A DNA stretch of 64,000 nt from Echinicola strongylocentroti (GCF_003260975.1 NZ_CP030041.1:5273501-5337500), one strand, 5' to 3'. Shown: positions 16,113-25,700, counted from the stretch's first letter. A program made the numbers and translations. Notes: a model not told the origin generated them from the sequence alone.

Positions 16113-17009
16113 ATGGGATTTTTATTTCGTTTTGGAGCTGTTTTTGGGTACTTGGTCTTGATGGCAGGATGTGCCTACGGGCAGGATAGCCTTTTGGATC
16201 AACTGGAAGAGGAAGCCTCACCAATAGAGGACCTCACGTATGGGACATTTAAAGGAACCCGCCTTATCAATGGTCATACGATAGAGACACGCGGAGCAGG
16301 TAATTTAGATTTTATCATCAGCCACCGATTCGGAAGGGTCAATTCTGGTGGGTATAATTTCTTTGGCTTGGATGATGCCAATGTCCGATTAGGATTAGCG
16401 TATTCTTTTACGGATAACCTGACGGTAGGAGTCGGAAGAAATTCTTTTCAGAAGGTTTACGACGGATTCGTGAAATATAAGCTGCTGAAACAGCAAAGCG
16501 GGAAAAAGCAAATGCCTGTAACGATGACTTGGTATTCCAATATGTCCGTCAACACGTTCAAAAGACCTGAGCTTCCCATGAGCTTTGAAAGACGATTGGC
16601 GTATGCGAATCAGTTGTTGATCGCCCGTAAATTTTCTGAAGGATTGTTCCTACAGCTGATGCCAAGCTATGTCCACCAAAACCTCGTGCCATCTGCGATG
16701 GACAGGAATGACCTCTTTGCCCTTGGGGTAGGAGGAAGGCTGAAACTGACACCGCGCACCTCATTGAACATGGAGTATTATTACCGTGTCAATCCCTACG
16801 AAGATGATGGCTTCTACAATTCCCTGGCCATAGGCTTCGATATCGAGACAGGAGGGCACGTCTTCCAACTTCAGTTGACCAACGCCCAGTCCATGACCGA
16901 AACGGGGTTTATCCCCGCCACGACGGGTAATTTCTGGGATGGGGATATCCATTTTGGGTTTAATATATCGAGGTCGTTTCAGCTGAAGGAAAAAGGTAAG
17001 AAATGGTAA
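16113..17009 (+). CDS. DUF5777 family beta-barrel protein
   Basis: A 298-residue exported protein with a signal peptide ending near CAYGQ. The conserved opening of DUF5777 is visible (YGTFKGTRLINGHTIETRGA, then FIISHRFGRVN), followed by alternating strand patterns of an outer-membrane-like barrel. DUF5777 genes recur next to CX4CH cytochromes and YceI genes in Bacteroidota, as here. Function is unknown; a role in outer-membrane handling of a respiratory or lipid component is inferred. It is followed by a long tandem repeat. Confidence 0.85.
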   Translation: MGFLFRFGAVFGYLVLMAGCAYGQDSLLDQLEEEASPIEDLTYGTFKGTRLINGHTIETRGAGNLDFIISHRFGRVNSGGYNFFGLDDANVRLGLAYSFTDNLTVGVGRNSFQKVYDGFVKYKLLKQQSGKKQMPVTMTWYSNMSVNTFKRPELPMSFERRLAYANQLLIARKFSEGLFLQLMPSYVHQNLVPSAMDRNDLFALGVGGRLKLTPRTSLNMEYYYRVNPYEDDGFYNSLAIGFDIETGGHVFQLQLTNAQSMTETGFIPATTGNFWDGDIHFGFNISRSFQLKEKGKKW

Positions 17010-17076
17010 TAGGGGGGAGTATGGAGATATGAGACTTGAGATGTGAGACTTGAGTATTGAGAACTGTTGAGAACTC

Positions 17077-18439
17077 TGTGGTTGTGCTGGGTCTCTGCCC
17101 CAGCACGGTGAAGAATTGCGTCTCTGACTCAAATAATCGATGAGATACCCATAGCTATTTTTAACTCTGAATATGCATTATCCAATCCATTGGGGTCGGA
17201 AACTACTTCATGAAATAAGTCGCTTCGCTGCTGTTTTCGATACCACCATCCGTGGCGGATGCCTCAATCCTGTGGTTGTGCTGGGTCTCTGCCCCAGCAC
17301 GGTGAAGAATTGAGTCTCTGACTCAAGTAATCGATCAGATACCCTTAGCTATTTTTAACCCGGAATATGCATTAGCCAATCCATTGGGGTCGGAAACTAC
17401 TTCATGAAATAAGTCGCTTCGCTGCTGTTTTCGATACCACCATCCGTGGCGGATACCTCAATCCTGTGGTTGTGCTGGGTCTCTGCCCCAGCACGGTGAA
17501 GAATTGAGTCTCTGACTCAAGTAATCGATCAGATACCCTTAGCTATTTTTAACCCGGAATATGCATTAGCCAATCCATTGGGGTCGGAAACTACTTCATG
17601 AAAGTAAGTTGCTTCGCTGCTGTTTTCGATACCACCACCCGCGGCGGATACCTCAATCCTGTGGTTGCGCTGGGTCTCTGCCCCAGCACGGTGAAGAATT
17701 GAGTCTCTGACTCAAATAATCGATCAGATACCCTTAGCTATTTTTAACCCGGAATATGCATTAGCCAATCCATTGGGGTCGGAAACTACTTCATGAAAGT
17801 AAGTCGCTTCGCTGCTGTTTTCGATACCACCACCCGCGGCGGATACCTCAATCCTGTGGTTGTGCTGGGTCTCTGCCCCAGCACTGTGAAGAATTGAGTC
17901 TCTGACTCAAATAATCGATCAGATACCCTTAGCTATTTTTAACCCGGAATATGCATTAGCCAATCCATTGGGGTCGGAAACTACTTCATGAAAGTAAGTC
18001 GCTTCGCTGCTGTTTTCGATACCACCATCCGCGGCGGATGCCTCAATCCTGTGGTTGTGCTGGGTCTCTGCCCCAGCACTGTGAAGAATTGAGTCTCTGA
18101 CTCAAATAATCGATCAGATACCCTTAGCTATTTTTAACCCCGAATATGCATTAGCCAATCCATTGCGGTCGGAAACTACTTCATGTAAGTAAGTCGCTTC
18201 GTTGCTGTTTTCGATACCACCACCCGCGGCGGATGCCTCAATCCTGTGGTTGTGCTGGGTCTCTGCCCCAGCACGGTGGCGAATTGAGTCTCTGACTCAA
18301 GTAATCGATCAGGCACCTTTAGCTATTTTTAACCCGGAATATGCATTAGCCAATCCATTGGGGTCGGAAACTACTTCATGAAAGTAAGTCGCTTCGCTGC
18401 TGTTTTCGATACCACCATCCGTGGCGGATGCCTCAATCT
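17077..18439. repeat. Seven tandem copies of a 194-195 bp non-coding repeat
   Basis: Units begin near 17077, 17271, 17465, 17660, 17855, 18050 and 18245, with very high identity between copies. Each unit contains a strong hairpin (GTGCTGGG-tctctg-CCCCAGCAC, allowing for the loop), a second hairpin (TGAGTC-TCT-GACTCA), and the segment AACCCGGAATATGCATTAG that also forms the terminal repeats of the element at 32111. No frame stays open through the array. A short run of degenerate GAGACTTGA-like repeats (17030-17075) precedes it. The unit length and structure do not fit a CRISPR array. Confidence 0.95.
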
Positions 18440-18491
18440 CTGATCACTCCTCCAGAGGACGGGATAGTTTTAGAAAATCGAAAAAATCTTT

Positions 18492-18647
18492 TATGATTAT
18501 CCGCAATGATACCAGTAATCACAGGGACATTAAATAGTTGCTCACAGAAAACATGGAAATCTCAGAAAAACCTTATTTCATTCTGGGAGTTCTGTGTGTT
18601 CCGTGAGAAATAAAACCTACTGGCAATAAAGCGTATAATCAGAAAAT
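18492..18647. repeat. 156-bp dispersed palindromic repeat, copy A
   Basis: This stretch matches 37034-37189 nearly base for base over 156 bp, in the same orientation. Each copy is an imperfect palindrome: outer arms GATTATCCGC and its complement near GCGTATAATC, CCAGTA with TACTGG, and inner arms CTCACAGAAAACA with TGTGTTCCGTGAG. It is probably a REP/MITE-like non-autonomous element; no coding frame is present. Confidence 0.9.
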
Positions 18648-18656
18648 CTTTTCTCC

Positions 18657-19724
18657 TCAATGCAAGACCGCTTCTAGATAGGAGTCTACGTTTTCAGCAG
18701 TAATCACCTCCAAGGGAAAAAGCTCTTTGGAGGGGGCACTTTTCTTAAAGAGGAGGTGATTGGCCAAATGGTGGATGCCTCGGAATAGTTGTCGGCTGGG
18801 GTTTTGGTGGATTAGAAAGTTAATTTTATCGTTTTTGAGTAAGTCGATATTTTCTTTGAGCAGGTCGTATCCCACAATACTGATGTGCTGAAGGCCATTT
18901 TTTTCAAGTGCATTTGCGGTTAATTTAGCCCCAGAAGAGGTGGGGATAAACAGCCCTTTGATGTCATGTTTTTTGATGCCACGGATGAGTTTTTCCTCAA
19001 AAGTGTCCATGTCATTTCCCTCTATAGTTATTGCAGTTACAGTTTGGGAAGGCGACATAGCCCCGAAAAAATCCCTAAAACCCCTTTCCTTTTCACGGAA
19101 ATGGACGGAATGCTGTACACTTTCCCGGATGTGGAGAATAGCAGGACTTCCCGTTTGATCTTTGGTCAGCAGGTGGAGTAGGGATGCGCCGAGCCTTCCA
19201 CTTTGATAGGAATCTTGACCGATAAAGGAGAGTGGGGAGACTTCTGATATCATGGTGTTGAAGTGGACATAGGGTATGCTAAGCTGGTCAAGTTGCTTAA
19301 AAAAATCAACCGCCTCATGTAAGAAGATCGGTGCACTCACTACGGCATCAGGTGAGTCTTTAAGTAACTGCTGAGCTGCTGCAGTAAATGACTTGGCGTT
19401 TTCCAGCTCGAAGAAATAAGGCTGGAGTTCCATGTGGTAGGGTCTCCATTCTTTTTGTGCGATGTCCAGTCCAGTCATGGAAAGCTTCCAGTACGGGTCT
19501 TGCCCCGGATGTGGGACCAGAAGGGCAATGGTATACACCTTATTGGAGCCGAGGGTTTTGGCGAGTAGATTGGGCGTATAATCTATTTCTTGAAGGACTG
19601 ATTCTACCTTTTCCCTAGCTTTTTCAGAAACCTTTCCTCTTTTGTGAATCACACGGTCCACTGTTCCCACGGATACACCGGCTAGCTTGGCGATGTCCTT
19701 TATTCGTATCATTTTTTTATTCAT
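18657..19724 (-). CDS. LacI family transcriptional regulator
   Basis: A 355-residue regulator with a canonical N-terminal helix-turn-helix (IRIKDIAKLAGVSVGTVDRV, residues 6-25) and a periplasmic-binding-protein-like sugar sensor domain. The motif pattern VGTVDRVIH fits the subgroup that often controls Bacteroidota carbohydrate loci. It is divergent from susC. The 533-bp intergenic region contains LacI-type dyads at 19842 and 19965. It most likely controls the downstream SusCD-sulfatase locus and itself; the ligand is unknown. Confidence 0.92.
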   Translation of the reverse strand: MNKKMIRIKDIAKLAGVSVGTVDRVIHKRGKVSEKAREKVESVLQEIDYTPNLLAKTLGSNKVYTIALLVPHPGQDPYWKLSMTGLDIAQKEWRPYHMELQPYFFELENAKSFTAAAQQLLKDSPDAVVSAPIFLHEAVDFFKQLDQLSIPYVHFNTMISEVSPLSFIGQDSYQSGRLGASLLHLLTKDQTGSPAILHIRESVQHSVHFREKERGFRDFFGAMSPSQTVTAITIEGNDMDTFEEKLIRGIKKHDIKGLFIPTSSGAKLTANALEKNGLQHISIVGYDLLKENIDLLKNDKINFLIHQNPSRQLFRGIHHLANHLLFKKSAPSKELFPLEVITAENVDSYLEAVLH

Positions 19725-19841
19725 AGGGCCATTAGTGTTAGGGTATTGTTAGTTGGTTTCGATTGAAAGTAAAGATAGTCGATTACAGATCGAATAATGA
19801 ATATAGAAATCAGAATTGAATTAGTTGTCATTTTTGAAATC

Positions 19842-19853
19842 GGTAACGTTTCC
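19842..19853. promoter_or_regulatory. LacI-type operator near the lacI-like gene
   Basis: GGTAACGTTTCC is a near-perfect 12-bp palindrome around the central CG, the form expected of LacI-family operators. It lies about 120 bases upstream of the regulator start, so it could mediate autoregulation. There is one mismatched pair. Confidence 0.5.
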
Positions 19854-19964
19854 ATGATCTGATTTTTGATTATGTCGAGATGGAATAATTTCATTTAAGA
19901 ATTTTTAAACAAAACTAATGTTTAGGTCATTTTCACTAATTTAAAAGCTTGTCTTTTTATGTCG

Positions 19965-19999
19965 TGTTTCCGCAAACAAATAAATTGTGTGCGGAAACA
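19965..19999. promoter_or_regulatory. Perfect 10-bp inverted repeat upstream of the susC promoter
   Basis: TGTTTCCGCA (19965-19974) and TGCGGAAACA (19990-19999) are exact reverse complements separated by 15 bases. Each half extends to a GTTTCCGCA(A/C)AC-like site, so two regulator dimers could bind. The repeat ends 14 bases before the -33 box of the predicted susC promoter. Binding by the divergent LacI-type protein is inferred. Confidence 0.55.
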
Positions 20000-20013
20000 T
20001 TATCAAAATTTCT

Positions 20014-20044
20014 TTTGAAAAGAACATTATAATTTCTACTTTAG
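20014..20044 (+). promoter_or_regulatory. Predicted promoter of the susCD operon
   Basis: TTTG at 20014-20017 is followed after 19 bases by TACTTTAG (20037-20044), close to the Bacteroidota consensus TTTG / TAnnTTTG. Transcription would start near 20051, leaving a leader of about 200 bases. The rest of the 19725-20257 interval shows no gene. Confidence 0.5.
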
Positions 20045-20257
20045 TCAGGTAAAAAAAATCAATAAAGTCAAGTTAATTATGTTAAATAATTGTTTTAATA
20101 ACCGTACTAACAGCTAGATTTTATTGATTTTCATGACACACATGCATAACATAAAATGCAAACGGGTAATCAGTGTTAGCTATACTGATTTAGATCTCGG
20201 AAGAAAAGCTGAAGAGAGTAAGGAACAACAAAACACAAAGCAAATCACTTTAATTTT

Positions 20258-23200
20258 ATGAAGCACAAACTTTTACTTACAACAATGCTGTGTTTATTGC
20301 TGGGATTTTCAGCATGGGCACAGGGAACCGTAACAGGAACGATCACCGATGACAATGGGGAGCCGATTCCTGGAGCGAGTATCAGGGTGGTGGATACTAA
20401 CCTTGGTACCATTACCGATTTGGATGGGATTTATACTATTGAGGTTCCAGCCGGTAAGACTACGCTGACCTTTTCTTTTGTAGGTTTTGAGACCAAACAA
20501 GAAGAGATCGGAGGGAGGACAAAAATAGATGTGACACTTTCTCCAAGTGTCAGTGACCTTCAGGAAGTGGTGGTCACTGGAGCCATGGGTATCGAAAAAG
20601 ATCCTAGAAAATTAGGGTACGCTGTATCAACAGTAGACTCCAAGGATATTCTTCAGTCTTCCCCGACTAATGTGGCTTCAGCCCTTTATGCCAAGGCGCC
20701 CGGAGTGACCATTTCTACCAATCCTGGTGGTGCTACTAGTGCGGTGGCCGTACAGATACGAGGGCTTAGTTCCATTAGTTATCAGCAGCAACCGTTATTG
20801 GTCGTGGATGGTGTGATTTCACGAAATGGTGATACCAATAATGATGGTTATTGGAGCAGCCCAAGGATTAAGGGCAACGGTATTTTGGACATTAACCCTG
20901 AAAATATCGAGAGCATCAATATACTAAAAGGCGCTGCGGCATCTGCACTGTACGGATCCGATGCTGCCGCTGGCGTGATCGTAATTACCACTAAGGATGG
21001 TGGCAAATCCAATGGTTTTGGATTAGACTTTAATGTGTCCTATGGTGTAGAAAAAGTAGGTGTATTGCCTGATGTCCAGAATGTATTCGGACCTGGATAT
21101 GACCGTGCGTCCAATATGTCACAGGGTGCAGATGAAAATGGATGGGTAGAGAGAGAAGTGAATGGCCAAACCGTACAGTCTCCTTTATTCAATGCATGGG
21201 GGCAATTTGGACCTGAAATGGACGGTAGAGATGTGTATTTCTGGGATGGCCAGATCAGGCCTTATGTGGCTTATGAAGATAACATGAGGAACTTTTACAG
21301 AACAGGACACAGCGGGATCTATAACGTAGCCATATCTAACGGTACAGAGAAATCAAACTACAGACTTTCTTACACACGAAATGACTATAAAGGTGTGATG
21401 GAAGGTGGTGAGCAGAATAAAAACACCTTTAACCTAAACTCTAAGTATCAAGTGGCTCCAAAAGTAAATGTGGACCTGGTAGCGACCTATATTAGTGAGA
21501 AAGTGACCAACCGTCCATGGATGGTGGATCGAATGAGCAATAACTACAGTGGATTCCTTAATCCAGCTACAGATATCAGGTGGTTTGAAGAAAAATATCA
21601 GACCAGCAAAGGTTATAAATATATTCCGGCTAATGGGAATTTGTATGATCTAAGCGAAGCATTTGCTTTAAATACTTCCGGAACACCTTATATGGATTAT
21701 TATTGGACGCAAAGAGCACGTCAATTTACTGAAAACACCAATCGCCTGATGGGGGCCATGACAGTTACCTATGACATTTTGGATAACCTGACCGTAAGAG
21801 GTCGTGTAGGGACAGATTATACAGGTTATGCCACAGAAAATAAGGAGCCTAATACAGTGCCATTATCTGTAGATAATTCAGGTGCCTATGGTACTAGCCA
21901 AGACCAATATCGGATCTTCTATGGAGATGTCTTAGTCAGTTATAATGCATCCTTGGGCAATGGGTATGACCTTAACCTGAGAGCAGGTTATCAAGCTAGG
22001 GAAGAAAACTACCGATATACTTCGCAAAACACGCAAGGTGGACTGACTGAGGAAAACTGGTTCAGCATGAATGCGTCCAGACAAAATCCGCGAGGGTATT
22101 CTACCCGGTCTTATTTGGTGAAAGACGGACTCTTTGCCATGGCCTCATTGGATATAAAGGATTATTTGTTTATCGAGACCTCGTTAAGGCAAGAAAGGAC
22201 TTCAACGCTATATTATGATAATAACAAATTCCTTTATCCATCTGTAAGTGCAGCTTTTGAATTAAGCAAAGTGGCTTCACTTCCTGAGTTTATCACTTAC
22301 AGTAAGATCAGGAGTTCTTACGGTGTGGTAGGAAATCCTGCCCCAGCCTATCAGGCCAACGTGGTTTACAATGCGGCGAGCATTGACGGAAGGCCAGCGC
22401 TTTATCCATTGGAACAGTATGGTAACAATGGCCTTCAGAATGAGCTGAAGCATGAGGCAGAGATTGGTTGGGAAAATAAGTTTGCTAACAATCGATTGGG
22501 GTTGAACTTGACGTACTATCAAAATACTATCAAGGACATGATCCTTCCACTACAAGTGCCTTCATCAACAGGTGCCAACACGATCTTGTCAAATGTGGGG
22601 AACATGAAAAACTATGGATTGGAAGTTGGTCTTTCCGCCACGCCAGTGCAGACGGAAGATTGGATGTGGGATATTCAGTTTAATACAGGGTTCAATAGAA
22701 ACCAAGTGACAACTTTGATGCCCGGATTGGAAACATTGATCCATAGCCGCCCGGATAATGGGTCTCTGCAGATCGTCTCTCAAATTGGTCAGCCAGCAGG
22801 TGATATCTTAGGATATACCCTGTCCAGAGACGAAAATGGCAAGTTATTGGTAGGAGATGATGGATTTTATATCCCAGATTATGACAACTTGGTAAAACTT
22901 GGCAATGTGCAGCCAAAAGCAGCCGGTGGTTTTATAAATAATGTTGGATACAAAAACTTTAACCTAAACGCAGTTATCGATTACAAGTGGGGCGGACAAG
23001 TTTATTCACCTTCTATCCAATACATGAGAAGTGCAGGGATGCTTGAAGAAACCCTTTTTGGCAGAAGTGAAGCATACGGTGGATTGCCTTATTATGAAAA
23101 CGCAGACGGAGAATTCGTTAGTGCAGAAGGAATGTCCCAGGGGCCAAATGGTGAGTCCATCTATCACGATGGGATGGTCATGGACGGAGTTACGGCTGAA

Positions 23201-23560
23201 GGAGAGCCGAATAGCACTATCGTCGATGCGCCAAATTATTATCTGAACACCTACTATTGGGGCTCCTATCCAGGTTCTGGCCTGAATGGTACTTATGAGT
23301 CAGCGGTGTTTGATAACAATTATATCAAACTACGTGAATTGGTCCTTTCTTATACCTTCCCTAAGGTGGCAGTGAGCAAATTCAAAATCCAAAACCTGAC
23401 AGTTTCGGGCTATGGCAGAAACTTGTTTTACATCTACAAGTCACTTCCTCATTTGGATCCCGAAGCAGCAGTAGGTACCAATTACCTCACTAGAGGTGGT
23501 ATTGGAAATGGTGGCGCGGCATCCCGCTCGTACGGATTTTCCATCAGAGCTTCTTTCTAA
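20258..23560 (+). CDS. susC: SusC/RagA family TonB-dependent outer membrane transporter
   Basis: An 1100-residue outer membrane receptor. After a signal peptide (LLLTTMLCLLLGFSAWAQ) comes a carboxypeptidase-regulatory-like domain (GTVTGTITDDNGEPIPGASI), a TonB box/plug start (LQEVVVTGAMGIEKD), the plug with ILKGAAASALYGSDAAAGVI typical of SusC, and a beta barrel ending in SYGFSIRASF. It forms the TonB-driven channel under the SusD lid and imports oligosaccharides. With the sulfatase and SGNH hydrolase downstream, a sulfated or acylated glycan is the likely substrate. It is the first gene of the operon. Confidence 0.96.
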   Translation: MKHKLLLTTMLCLLLGFSAWAQGTVTGTITDDNGEPIPGASIRVVDTNLGTITDLDGIYTIEVPAGKTTLTFSFVGFETKQEEIGGRTKIDVTLSPSVSDLQEVVVTGAMGIEKDPRKLGYAVSTVDSKDILQSSPTNVASALYAKAPGVTISTNPGGATSAVAVQIRGLSSISYQQQPLLVVDGVISRNGDTNNDGYWSSPRIKGNGILDINPENIESINILKGAAASALYGSDAAAGVIVITTKDGGKSNGFGLDFNVSYGVEKVGVLPDVQNVFGPGYDRASNMSQGADENGWVEREVNGQTVQSPLFNAWGQFGPEMDGRDVYFWDGQIRPYVAYEDNMRNFYRTGHSGIYNVAISNGTEKSNYRLSYTRNDYKGVMEGGEQNKNTFNLNSKYQVAPKVNVDLVATYISEKVTNRPWMVDRMSNNYSGFLNPATDIRWFEEKYQTSKGYKYIPANGNLYDLSEAFALNTSGTPYMDYYWTQRARQFTENTNRLMGAMTVTYDILDNLTVRGRVGTDYTGYATENKEPNTVPLSVDNSGAYGTSQDQYRIFYGDVLVSYNASLGNGYDLNLRAGYQAREENYRYTSQNTQGGLTEENWFSMNASRQNPRGYSTRSYLVKDGLFAMASLDIKDYLFIETSLRQERTSTLYYDNNKFLYPSVSAAFELSKVASLPEFITYSKIRSSYGVVGNPAPAYQANVVYNAASIDGRPALYPLEQYGNNGLQNELKHEAEIGWENKFANNRLGLNLTYYQNTIKDMILPLQVPSSTGANTILSNVGNMKNYGLEVGLSATPVQTEDWMWDIQFNTGFNRNQVTTLMPGLETLIHSRPDNGSLQIVSQIGQPAGDILGYTLSRDENGKLLVGDDGFYIPDYDNLVKLGNVQPKAAGGFINNVGYKNFNLNAVIDYKWGGQVYSPSIQYMRSAGMLEETLFGRSEAYGGLPYYENADGEFVSAEGMSQGPNGESIYHDGMVMDGVTAEGEPNSTIVDAPNYYLNTYYWGSYPGSGLNGTYESAVFDNNYIKLRELVLSYTFPKVAVSKFKIQNLTVSGYGRNLFYIYKSLPHLDPEAAVGTNYLTRGGIGNGGAASRSYGFSIRASF

Positions 23561-23589
23561 TCCCTATTTCACAAAAACGCGATAAAAAT

Positions 23590-25191
23590 ATGAAAATTAA
23601 CTTAAGATATATAGGCTTCTCACTCTTGGCTTCTTTAGGAGTGATGAGCTGTACAGAGGCGGATTTTGAGGACAATTACTACGACCCAGAGAAATCTGTC
23701 ACAGCAAGTGTTGAAAAGCTGTACACAGGCTTGTTGTACAATGACAACTTAGAGAATAGAAATACCACTTTCCCTAGATATTGGAATCTTTTTACATTCC
23801 AAATTCCGATGCTGGGCACCTATTCACAGACCAATGGCTATACCAATGGTCAAAAGCTCTATGAGCAGGCCACAGCGTATAATCAGGACAGGTGGGATTA
23901 TTATTACTCCGCTTTTATTTCCAATTACCGGGAAATGGAAAACCATTACAATGCGATAGAGGATGCAGAGAAAAAAGAACAATTCCGTCTCTTTATGGAA
24001 ACTGGAAAAGTCCATTTGTATGACCAGACTTCGCAAATGGTAGACATCTGGGGGGACATTCCTTTCAGCGAAGCAGGTGGACTGATCACTACCGGAGGGG
24101 ATATCGTAAGACCAAAATATGACAAGGCTGAGGATATCTATACTACCATGATAGATGATTTGAAAAGTATCGCTGATTTCCTCAATTCCTATGAACCGGT
24201 TGGTTTTTACAAGGCAGCTTTTGACAATGCCGATATCCTGAACCAAGGAGATATAGAAAAATGGAAGATTTATGCCAATTCCCTACGGTTGAGGTTGGCC
24301 ATGAGGATTTCTTACTACGATGAAGCCAAAGCACAAGCAGTAGTCGGCGAGATATTGAATAACCCTGGTACATATCCGGTGGTTTCCAATGTGGACGAGA
24401 CAGTACAATTCGTCGCTAGGGGAGAGCAATTAAACTCCCTACTTACCCACCACGGCGGGGGGATCAAGGATGCCACCATTGGGCTTACTGCGCCAGGTTA
24501 TATGGTGAATGATTTGATGGTGCCAAGTGAAGATCCTCGCTTAAGGGTGATGTTTGCTGAAAATAAAAATGGCGACTACGTGGGAGTGCCAAATGATTGG
24601 GCAGGAAGTAGGGTGACTGATTCCACACAAGTAGAGTATTTCTCTCGATTGGATACTGCCACCTATAGTAGAAATGACAAATTCCCTGGTATCATTATTA
24701 CTGCGGCCGAAGTCAGTTTGTTCAAAGCGGAAGCCGCTGAAAGGTGGGCTATAGGAGGAGATGCTGCGGAAGCTTATGAAACAGGTGTACGTCAATCCAT
24801 TGAATTCCTGTTTCATATCAATGAGCTGAATGACAATGCGGACGGTACCAACTTTATACCGGAAGTAAAACCTACCGCTGCAGAAATAGAAGATTTCTTA
24901 AGCAGTGAACTGATCGCTTATACTGGAGCGACGGATGAGAAGTTGGCAAAAATCGGTACACAACAATGGTTAAACCACGGTTTGATGTATGCCTATCACG
25001 CTTGGGCAGAATTCAGGAGAACAGGTTACCCCGCATTGGAGTTTGTGGAAGACCCGAGTTCTAATCAGTCTTCTTTGCCACCTATGAGACTGTTCTATCC
25101 AGAAACAGAAAGGACACTCAATACCGAGAATTACAACGAAGTAGCAGCTGAGGATAGGGTAGATGTACCTATCTTCTGGGATGTCAACTAG
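23590..25191 (+). CDS. susD: SusD/RagB family surface glycan-binding lipoprotein
   Basis: A 533-residue lipoprotein with the signal LLASLGVMSC, lipidated at Cys21 and exposed at the cell surface as the lid of the SusC transporter. It shows the SusD-like_2 arrangement: an N-terminal helix bundle region (DRWDYYYSAFISNYREMENH), a central KWKIYANSLRLRLAMRISYY motif and a C-terminal WLNHGLMYAYHAWAEFRRTGYP segment common to the family. It starts 29 bases after susC. Confidence 0.95.
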   Translation: MKINLRYIGFSLLASLGVMSCTEADFEDNYYDPEKSVTASVEKLYTGLLYNDNLENRNTTFPRYWNLFTFQIPMLGTYSQTNGYTNGQKLYEQATAYNQDRWDYYYSAFISNYREMENHYNAIEDAEKKEQFRLFMETGKVHLYDQTSQMVDIWGDIPFSEAGGLITTGGDIVRPKYDKAEDIYTTMIDDLKSIADFLNSYEPVGFYKAAFDNADILNQGDIEKWKIYANSLRLRLAMRISYYDEAKAQAVVGEILNNPGTYPVVSNVDETVQFVARGEQLNSLLTHHGGGIKDATIGLTAPGYMVNDLMVPSEDPRLRVMFAENKNGDYVGVPNDWAGSRVTDSTQVEYFSRLDTATYSRNDKFPGIIITAAEVSLFKAEAAERWAIGGDAAEAYETGVRQSIEFLFHINELNDNADGTNFIPEVKPTAAEIEDFLSSELIAYTGATDEKLAKIGTQQWLNHGLMYAYHAWAEFRRTGYPALEFVEDPSSNQSSLPPMRLFYPETERTLNTENYNEVAAEDRVDVPIFWDVN

Positions 25192-25424
25192 TCAGAAAAC
25201 ATTGTAATTGGTTGAAACAGTGATAGAGGTCCTGGAGCTTTTGGTTTCAGGGCCTCTTCGTTTTGTCTTGGTTTTGCGGTTGATTATTTGCTAAATATAT
25301 CCCTTGTTTATCAAGTTGAATTATTTATTTTGTTGGTTTTGTCGATATTAATTAAAAATAATGTAAAAAATGATAAAAATTTTTAATATAATTTGAATTT
25401 ATAGCCGCTGTTGTTAACTTTGTA

Positions 25425-25432
25425 TCATAAGG
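25425..25432 (+). promoter_or_regulatory. -7 promoter box of the tRNA-like gene
   Basis: TAACTTTG matches the Bacteroidota -7 consensus TAnnTTTG exactly. It lies 25 bases before the acceptor stem of the tRNA-like gene at 25458, so transcription would start near 25439. A good TTTG -33 at the standard distance is not present (TTTA at 25398 is the nearest). Confidence 0.5.
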
Positions 25433-25457
25433 AAAAGATAAAAGGTCTTTTAGATAC

Positions 25458-25580
25458 TGTAGGGTGATGAAATTGGCAGACATGCCCCCCTGTCTCGGGG
25501 GTGGGGATCTGGGATAAAGCAAATATCGAGCTCGTGTTTTGCCTAACTGCCCCGTGGAGGTTCGAGTCCTTCTCCTACAG
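25458..25580 (+). tRNA. Non-standard tRNA-like RNA: Leu-like D arm, GUC anticodon, 54-nt variable region
   Basis: A cloverleaf can be drawn: acceptor TGTAGGG (25458-25464) with TCCTACA (25573-25579); T8 G9; D arm ATG/CAT around AAATTGGCAGA as in tRNA-Leu; anticodon stem CCCCC/GGGGG with the 7-nt loop CTGTCTC, reading GTC (Asp) after U33; T stem GGAGG/CCTTC with loop TTCGAGT. The variable region (25502-25555) is far longer than normal and itself folds (GGGG/CCCC outer stem, GCAAA/TTTGC, inner CGAGCTCG). Position 73 is G and is followed by CA, so CCA is not fully encoded. It has its own -7 box and terminator. It could be a tRNA with altered identity, a regulatory tRNA mimic or a decayed tRNA; the intact stems argue against decay. 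Confidence 0.65.
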
Positions 25581-25611
25581 CAGGTTATTTTGGGTTTATT
25601 GTTAATTGACT

Positions 25612-25644
25612 AAAGCTATGAGATTGTTTTCATAGCTTTTTTTC
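25612..25644 (+). terminator. Rho-independent terminator after the tRNA-like gene
   Basis: AAAGCTATGA (25612-25621) pairs perfectly with TCATAGCTTT (25630-25639) across an 8-base loop and is followed by a T run. It closes the small transcription unit that begins near 25439. Confidence 0.85.
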
Positions 25645-25700
25645 GTTTTATAGGCTGCTAAGGACACACCAGCTACCACAAATACTTTTGTTTGGATCAA

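Noticed and set aside
16761..17132. A 123-codon minus-strand frame
   Set aside because: It runs antisense through the end of the DUF5777 gene and into the repeat region and has no domain features.
17077..18439. Regular repeats as a possible CRISPR array
   Set aside because: Units are 194-195 bp and nearly identical throughout, with no short repeat/variable spacer alternation and no cas genes nearby.
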